Origin: Klebsormidium nitens
Lineage: Eukaryota > Streptophyta > Klebsormidiophyceae > Klebsormidiales > Klebsormidiaceae
Direction: 5' to 3'
NCBI GenBank assembly: GCA_000708835.1
Contig: DF236951.1
Location: forward strand, 434,101 to 498,100
DNA length: 64,000 bases
In this document: positions 26,501 to 35,500 of the stretch, in pieces
How positions within the stretch are numbered: position 1 is the first letter of the stretch
How the letters are laid out: each line of letters begins with the position of its first letter
Notes under the pieces: model-generated
What the model was told of the DNA's origin: nothing
The model's input: only the letters and a program-made list of their open reading frames with translations
Database searches by the model: none
Position numbers and translations under genes: made by a program

Positions 26501-29500
26501 ATCAGAAATTGAAGTGTGCTGCTAACGATGAGGTACGTTTTCCGGTCTGTTTTCATCAAAGAGCCGTGCTTTCCGCAGAAGGAAAAAGGAGTCCAAGCCC
26601 TGAATCAGTAGATCTGAGAGGTCCCTTTGGGCCGCTTTGCCGGCCGTAAAGCGAAGGGCGGGCTCTTCGTGCAGATGCCTATTCGATCGTAGTAGAAAAC
26701 TCAGCTCTGAATTCAGGCGCCAAAGTAGTTTTCCGCGTCGGGGGTGTGTCGGCTAAGGAAGCGGGACAAGACTTCGCCATCTGCTAACCAGTTCAAGCAA
26801 TCTGGAGCCGCGAGAGTTGCCTCTTGTTTCGCGTCGCCAACAAAACCAGGCGGTACAGATATTACTATTGTTGAAAGGAACTTCTGGAGCCAAAGAGTAG
26901 GACGCATTTAGGGGCAAATGATGAATGCACAGACTGACCTCCCGACGTGGAGGGCGAGCGTGGCGTGCCCGGTTCGCAGAGCGGGTCGAAGCGCAGCAGC
27001 ATGCGGCACTTGTCCAGGAACGGCCGGCAGATGCTGTCGTACGTCACGATAACGTCACCCTCCTCCGCCAGCTGCGCCACCTGGCGCCGCCGCACCAGCT
27101 CCATGCGCAGCTCTTGCGACAGGCGGAGGGCGACCCTGGGGGAGAAGAATCAAGCGACATTCGAATCTTGTACACGTACAGAATTCAGCAGATTTTTCGG
27201 GGATGAGGATTCTGGATAATCTGGATTGTAGAATTTGCCGACGTAGTGAGCTGACCGAAAAGAGGTTGAAGCCGCTGCTTTGACCAGTTTTTAAAGATAA
27301 AGGAGCTCCAAGAGGATTAGCGTTCTGTATATGTCCACGGCCACAGGAACTGCAAAAGAATAGAAGCGGCTGTAAGGAGCTCGCTCAGTGAAAAAAAAAG
27401 GAGCCAAGGAAGATTGACACGCAGTAATGTTACTGCTGCACAACTCAGATTCAGTGCTCGCCTCTCCATAGATCCAGGATCTTCATCCGAGCATGTTACC
27501 AATCCAACGGGTGGCCTCACCTCAGCTTTGCGCAAGCTGGTTGTTCTTCGAAACCAGTTGAACGGGGTCCGATTACTTTTCGCGTCTCCAAACCAGCCGT
27601 TTGTCAAAGCTTTCAACCTGTTAAAAAATCGAGTCAGGTTAGTCGGGGCATAGTATGAATCACCGGGGAGCCTCACCTCAGGCTTTGCACGAGCTGGTCG
27701 TTCTTTTCCACCGGGAGGAGGGGGTCCCGGCTCAACGCGGCCACGACGTCCAGCAGCCCGCTGTGGTACAGCAAGCACACCACGGCGGCGCGGTCGCACG
27801 CGTCGAGCAGACCGTTGGGAATGGAGTTCATGGTCTGCGGAAAGGTTTTATATGGGTGAGCGTTGGGGTACAAAATTCCGTAGATTGTTACAAACCAACG
27901 GGGTGCTTCCTTATTTTGCCTCCTAGTTCCAGGACTGAAGGCAACCTCAGAAAAAGAACCAGCTCCGGATCAAAAGTTGATGGGAACTACTGAGAAGCTT
28001 CATAGAAGACTGAGTTTACAATGGAAGGAAGAACAAAGATGAAACACACGTCCCTGGAAGACCTCCCAATGACTCCAACACAGACCCGACGCAACAACAC
28101 GGCGTTTCGTTTAAATTGTACGGACAGGGTCGAGGAAAAACCCAAATATCCAGGTGTTGCTCACCTTATGCGCGAGCAGCAGTCCGATGGCGTCCTTCGG
28201 ACGGTCCGCGGGCGGAGGTTCCACCAGTTTCAGGACGTACGTGCTCGGGGTGGACCGGCTGAGGCCCCTCTTCAGGAGCTCCCCCCGCACCCACGGTTCC
28301 GTTGGGTCGGTCTTGGGGGAGAACGCCGGACCGGCCAGCGCTTTGCCTGCGAGGGAGAGGGGTCCGTTGGTTCGATTGCATAAGTTCGATCTAGTCCTTG
28401 ATTGAAACCAGTCATTTCATAATCCTTCGGCCCTTTGCGAGTAAGGACTTGTTGTTTCAGCTGCGAAACCTCGACCTGGTTCTTCATGTGTCCATCAATG
28501 TCAGATGCTGATGGCCCTTACTCTTACCGAGACGGCCTTCTCTGGTTTAAGATTGACTACAGATTTTAAACCGTCAGATACACAGGAACTTTGGCAATCT
28601 AAACTTTTCAACCTCACAATCAAGAAAATTTTGTGGCACAATACTGTGGCACAAAATAAGCGAGACGTGCAGATGTCGGAATAGCGACCCGGAGACGTGA
28701 GACTGTGAGATATTGAAGGCCACAGTATCCAAATCTCCGACAGCCGCTTCACAAAGGAGACTGTTCGAAAAGAGCCGCCTTGACCCGACTGAGAGCCTGA
28801 GTTCAACAAGTCTTCACTCACCAGCCAGCATCCCGCAGAGCCCTGTCGCGACGTTCTTGAACTGGAACAGCCAATGGGACGACAACGCAGGAATAACCGC
28901 AACGACCACCACTTTCCAGCCCCACATGGCCTCAGCGCCGCCCGATTTGAAGCGCAGCGTCAGGCTGCTGCCCAGGATCGTGACAGGTGTCACCGGCCAA
29001 TTGCCGCTCTCCCCCGAGTAACGGCCCACCACCTTGTTGCCCTTCAAGAGCTGCAAGGGGGAATAATGACTTGCTAAGTCAGGTTCTTGGCCGCTGTTAA
29101 GATAAGGTTGAAATGGATCTGGCAGCTTGGTGTGCGAGGACGCTGGTGAAGAAGAAACGAGAATAGGCGAACTATGACGCTTCGTTGACGAGACAGGCGG
29201 ATATTGACGCTTCGTTGATCAATACTTCCTTCAAACCTTGCTGCGGGCATTCATTCTTTCTTTCTTTTCATTTCTTTTCTCTCATTCTCTCCAAGCGGAG
29301 CAGTGTGTGCCAAGCAGAACCCGGCCATGTTCTTCGAACAATCAAACCAGCCAATGTTGCTGAATCTCTGATCTGTAACTCTGCTTCACGCCAATGGATC
29401 TGCTGCCAGCGCAATCGACCACCTCTAACAACATTCTCACAAGGTCTCTTCCCAGCTGGCGCCTTTTGCCCAATCCGTACGCTCCTGATAATGTGACCCC

Positions 29501-32500
29501 ACCCTTTGGATCATTATGCAGCCCTGAGTTTCAGAAAACATTGACCCGGCTCCCGTTTGCAGGTACCGGACGAAAGTCTTGACCTTCCCCATCCTAGCCG
29601 GGATGAGAAACAGCTCAAGGCTCGGGCTACTTTGTGCGTACCTCCAGGGAGCAGCTTGGGTGGGTCTGGCAGCGCGTGTCGAATGACACAAGCAGGCGGC
29701 AAGCGCTCAGGTTGTGGATCTTGGTCACCGTATCGGAGTATTCGTGGTACGGGTGGCGCGACTCAGCTGACTCAATCTGCGCAGAGACACAGAGAACGCT
29801 TGTGAGTAAGAACGAAAAATTGAGCGAGCGTACAGCAGCTCTTCCACTCGGACTGCTTGTAAAACATAACCGGCTCTTTTGATTGCGGATTTTGTTCGAG
29901 TCATATCGAAGACGAAGAGCTTTGAGAAAGTGAAACTACAACCTTGAGAAGCATCAAAACTGTTCAAGCACGAGAAAGAGGTGACCGCAATTCTCGATCT
30001 TCAGCGCTTGTGAAAGACAGGGTCACACGAAGGAAGAGCAGTGCAAAGGACTGGTCAAGCAAATCTAAAGAAACCAGCAGCATTTAGCGGAGGCTACCAA
30101 CACGACTCTTCTTTGAGAGCTCATCAATAGAAGCTTTATAGTGCCTTTTAGGAGATAAAGCAACCGTACGCACCTGGAACGAGTAACCCGGGGCCCGGTA
30201 CCCGGTCACCACCGCCTTGTACCCCCAGTCGCCCCCATGCACCGCGGCCGCCCCGCCGTCCATTTCTTGTACAAACGTCACAGTGTTCCCAGGAACTAGA
30301 ATGGGCTCGACGCACCACCGGTGCTCCGCGGGGCCCATCAGCGGCCCGGCAATGGTCGCCCCGTCCGCCTGTTGCAGTTTCACAAAGTCGTTTTCCCCCA
30401 TCGCCGACCGGGGGTCGAATTGCACCAGCAAAAAGTCTGCACCGGGCACGAACGCAGACTGGACGTCCTGGATCGGCGAGTCGCCCGGTCGGTACCGGTG
30501 GGGCGATTCCACCAACCGGGTTGCGAGCTTTGTTTGCGTTAGCGGGTCGAACGGGGCCTCGGAGGAGTGGAGGGAGAGAGCTGCGGAGGGGGATCCGCCC
30601 GTCATGTGCCCGGGTGACTGCCCCGACAGCCCTTGGAGCAGCTGCGCCACTTCGGCGAGGGTCGGGAGGAGCGCCCCGGTCTTGCAGAACTGGGAGAGCG
30701 CGAGCAGGAACACGAGGAGGACCGGCAGGCACGCGCGCAGGAGCGAGCGGTCAGCCAGTGACGTCAGCAGCTCGAGGGGACCGCCCTCGAGCCTCGCGAG
30801 CAGCCGCAGCGCGTCCCTGACGTGGTTCAGCACGGAGGCCGCCACGTGGCAGCAGATGGTTTGCGCAGCGGGGGAGTCCTTGAGCTGCGTCAGCAGGAGC
30901 TTCATGGTCTCGACGACGATGCGCGCGCAGCTGGGGATGAGCGGCAGCACCGCGGGGCTTTCCGCCACGATCTGGACCTGCAGGGTTCGCGAGATAAAGG
31001 GGTTCAGCAATCTCTACAGATGGGCGTGGTTAGAGCACCCTCGAAGCCGCTTCATCAAAGGGAATAATAACACCACCACCTTTTATAAAGGACTACTCAA
31101 TTTAAGCTACCCAGCTTTGGAGGATGGTACCTCGGCCCGAGGACTTAGCCTGGGGCATTGGTTATGCGGAGTGGCTCTTGTTGCAGATCACTGTCGTGAC
31201 ACAGTCAAAGCTACATTGCGATTGCTTCTTTCTGGGCTCCTCAGTGACCTTATTCCTTCTATCAGGTCAAAGCTTCAAGATGGACTACTTTTTGCAAGGG
31301 CTTGGAAAAGCCCGAGAACGCAAAAATGCGCAACGAGAAACAATCTTAGGCCCCTCGCACCTAAGATGTTGTTTTTGACCGAGTGTTCGATATTTCCACC
31401 AAAGGCGGTGAGTACAGTGCATTGTCAAAGTCCACTGCGTTCGCACCGAATAGATTGCAGACTGGCCGTTGCAACATCTTGGGTGCGAATCAGGGGCCCA
31501 AGATCCAACTTCCTTACCCGCTTGGTAATGGTGACCTGGTCGTCCACGTGGTCGAAGCTGGCGACCGGGAAGACCTCCCCGGTGATGTTGGTGAAGAACT
31601 TGTCGATCTCGATGCCGTTCTTGCTGAAGCGCAGCGTGCCGCGGTCCATGTCCAGGTGGCACCTGATCGTGTCGCCCGCGTCGAACTCCAGGATTTGCCT
31701 GCGGGGCATAGGCCGAGCTGACGTCAGCAAGGCTGTTGGGGGGGGAAGTCGTCAGCGAATGCCAGATGCCAGATCCTACTGGATATATTGGACGAGACAG
31801 AAACGACGCGAGCAAGGCACACGATACACACGGGCTGCACGCTTTACGCGCTGCGTTGCGTTGCGCCTTTAGGGTGGGCAATGAATCAGCTTACAGAACG
31901 ATGTCTGTCGCTTATCGTCGGCTGAACAATAGCGTCTCTACAAGAGACGCAACTCTACCAGAGCGTTGGTAATGTGCAAGAACAGAATTGGACGGAACTG
32001 AAGGTCCCCCAACACCCGATCAAAGATAAAAGTTGAACCCATTTCCGGATCAAAGTCCAAGAGCAACCCTCCACACCAGAAGATTTGGACACACAACGGC
32101 ACAAGATGCTGAAGCTTCTGAGTATCTCCCGCGGCTGACCTGTGGTGTATGCCGTGGTGCAGCAGGTGCCCGTTCGCGTGGTACACCCAAGTGTTCCTGT
32201 CGATCGAGCTGTCGTTCAGGTTCTCGTCCAACAGGATGCCGCCACGTGCCACCCCGAGGCGCATGTTGCTCGCGTGCTGGTCGACCCGCACGTCCCAGCT
32301 GTGCTTCCCCGCCGTAAAGCCCCGGCTGCCCATCACCGTGCTGAACTCAGGGCTGTTGCGCGTCTTGCGCGCAGTCAGGCTGATGTTCGTCACCTGGCGT
32401 CAGCAAGGATTGACGTCAGCTAAAAAGATCAGAGCGCAAGAACGAAAAGTATTTGAGAAATGGTGGTGTTTGACCTGTTGCCCATCACCGTGCTGATTCC

Positions 32501-35500
32501 GGGGTTGTTGCGCGTCTTGCGCGCAGTCAGGCTGATGTTCGTCACCTGGCGTCAGCAAAGAGTGACGTCAGCAGAAAGCAGATCAGAGCGCAACGAGAAG
32601 AGACGTCAAAAGACCCTGATCGCAAATCTGCTGCTTGCTACCGCTCTCAATGGTGGGCTGTTGCGCGCCGTCAGACTGATGTTCGTCAAGTAGCGTCAGC
32701 TAGAAGTAATGTGAGAAGGAGGCGCAGAAGCTGACGTTCTTGCTGGATGACTCGAGGGGCCTTTATTACTTGGTGCCAACGCTGACATTTCAAGGTGGTC
32801 ATCCACCCTGTTGCCAATGCACTGCCGACTCTCCCATGTTTGGGTCTATTCATACTCTTTAATTGAACTTCCGCGAGTCTAAATGAATCCAAAAATACTT
32901 ACTCTTTTCGCTTGCAAGAAGCTTGAGCATGCTTCAGGATGGTTGAGTTCAGCATTTTCTATATGTGCGGTCAAGTATAGTCCCGCAACATTCGTCTTAC
33001 CTCCACGCTCGCTGTGTGCCAGAGGCCCCAGACCCACGCTTCTTCCTCCTCCTCCACTTCGACGGCGTCGTCAGATGACGAGGCAGCGTCTTCCGCTGCA
33101 GCCTCCAGGGGCTCGTTTCTGGAAACCGCGTCGACGCAGGCTGCCATAAGGAGAACAGCGATTTGAGAATCAGTTATTGCACTCCATCTCTAGAATTATG
33201 TTGGACTGATTGGCTAACTTCGCCTCCGCACAAAGTAGTCGCAACTGTCTTTGGACATAGGAGCAACGTAAAAGAGAACGAGTGCACGAGTGCACGAGCG
33301 TGACGATTTTCCGAACTCGGCAGTTCTTGTTTGCTGAAGAATCTTGATTCGCAGAAACCCTAGGATTGGAACGCTTGAGGTACATCCCGACCAAGTCAGA
33401 CATTCTGGGTTAAGGGGGACGTCTCCGTCAAAAGTAAGCGAAGAGAAGTAGATTCACTCGAGTAACAGAACAGCAGATCGTTGTCCTATCTTCGTAATGA
33501 AGGGCCGGAGTCCGTTAATCGCCAAAGTACCATAGTCCGCCGTCCAGCTTTCGAACACGCGAAGCATTCGACGGCCACTTTTGCCGCTTCCCTTTCCTCA
33601 CCAGACAAGTAACGCAGCGAGTACCCCAGCAGCGAGTCCAACAACGTCAGCAGCGGTTCCTTTCCCAGCGTCCGGTTCTCGTCCGGTTTTAGCCCCAGAA
33701 GCGGGTGCAGCGTCTTCCACAGAACGGACGGTTTGGACGCGTCCGCGAGCATGAACTGGAGGAGGTCCTTTTCGGCGGGCGTTGCGTGCGGCAGCCGTGA
33801 GGCCTGCGCGTTCAGGAGCTGCGCGAGCGCGAGCGCGCGTGCGGTGGCCTGCACGGTTTAAGAAGGGTTTAATAGAAGATGTGGCAATGGCGAGATGCAC
33901 TTAGGATGGGCACCGCAGATCGGAGAAGACATCTCGAGCGCTCTACTACGTCAATGATAATATTGCCAAAGTAAAAGATGGCCTTCGTAATAACAACTCG
34001 AAGTCGTGTGCCATGTAAGAAGCAAAACAGCAAAAAGCAAGGCACTACTAGACGACTAAAGGGACGATAGAAGAGCATAGACAATGAGAAGTTAGCAGAC
34101 AGTGCCGAATCACAGTTGAGAACTTCCAGAAAGACCGGTTTGACAGCTTCGAGCAACTTGACGCCGAGAGCAGACGTCCGAACCCTCATGTGAGACAAGG
34201 ATCGTAAGAAAGAGAATGAAGAGCTGAAAAAAGGGTGCCCTGGCAAATATCAGACACCCGTTCACTGAAAGACCCGTCAGAGCCTCTGGGTAAGTTGGTG
34301 TCTACTACTTGAACGAGTAGTAGTCCCACAACCAAGTTCATCAGAGGAATTCGGTCCCCGCTTGACGTCTGAGGATGACGTAGGAGGCAGAGTCGGGAAA
34401 GAGAAAATACAGGAGAAGAAGAAAGAGCGAAGGAGCGAGGAAAGGCGTCTCACGTCGGGCAGGAAGATGGGCAGCCCGCTCCGCAGCGCGTCTACCGCGA
34501 GCGCCTGCACCTGCAACATACGCTCCCCCCCCGCGCTCTCCGGGCCCGCCTCCACCAGCCCCAGCAGCGTCGCCAACAGACTCTCCGTGGTGGCCGACGG
34601 CGCCAAACTCGTCCGGGGGGGCCCTTTTCCCTGCTTCTCTTCTCCCCCCGCTTTCGCCCCACTTTTCTCCCCCCCTCCTGCTTTCGCCATCCAGTCCAGG
34701 TTCACTTTCAGCAGCCGCAGCAGCGCGAGCGGCACGTACAGCCGCGCCATGTCGTCCGTCACGGCCTTCATGCGCGCGCGCCCGTCCGCGGGGCTGCCGC
34801 CACGTGTCCCCTTCTGGGGGGTCGCCGTGTACGGGAACTGCTCCAGGATCTTCCGGATGATTCGCAGCGTCTCGGGACCCGGCTCCACGCAGTGCGGCGG
34901 GTGCGTGGCGGCCCCCTTCCGGTCGGTCGCCTGCAACCGGGTGACCAGAAGATCGACATGCGCCAGCACCGCAGCACACGCGCTGCGGGAACTGAGCGCT
35001 TCCCCCCCTGCCGCAGGCGCCTCGCTCGGCGCGCGGCTCAGCTGGGGCGTCTGTGGTGGCTCAGGGGTCGTCGCCCTGGACGTTTGTCCCGCCTCTAGTT
35101 CTAGACTGCTTTCCAACCTCCGGGGGATGGACAGCTCCCGGGCGGAAATCAAACTCCCCGCACGGCTGATGTCGTCATCATGCGACTCGAGCAGACACAG
35201 CATGTCGTCAGCGCAGGGAAGGACGGTTCCGACGGCACGTGCCGTGTCGGGCTGGGAGATGACGGAGCTGTCGAGGGAGTCGAGGGAGGTCAAGAACAGC
35301 GGCCGCGGGCGCTCGGTGATGGTCATGTCCAGGCGCTGCTCGGGGCCGAATTCGACGGTCACGGATGCGTCGGCGCCGTCTAGGGAAGACTGCACCAGGA
35401 ATTGAGAGCAGGAGTTGGAGGAGAATGAGTGCTGAAAGCTAAGCATTGCAGGAAGAGTGAGGAGGCCTTCCAAATTTGGAAGATCGTTGTGGCGCGCATG

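Noticed and set aside
30217-31872. 551-aa plus-strand open frame
   Set aside because: It is antisense to two well-supported HECT gene exons (30174-30977, 31518-31698) and crosses their intron. Its composition (Ser/Arg/Thr-rich) is that of a shadow of GC-rich coding sequence, and it has no domain signature.
34362-35405. 347-aa plus-strand open frame
   Set aside because: It lies antisense to the 312-codon HECT exon 34454-35389, whose phases fit the gene model. No motif supports the antisense frame.
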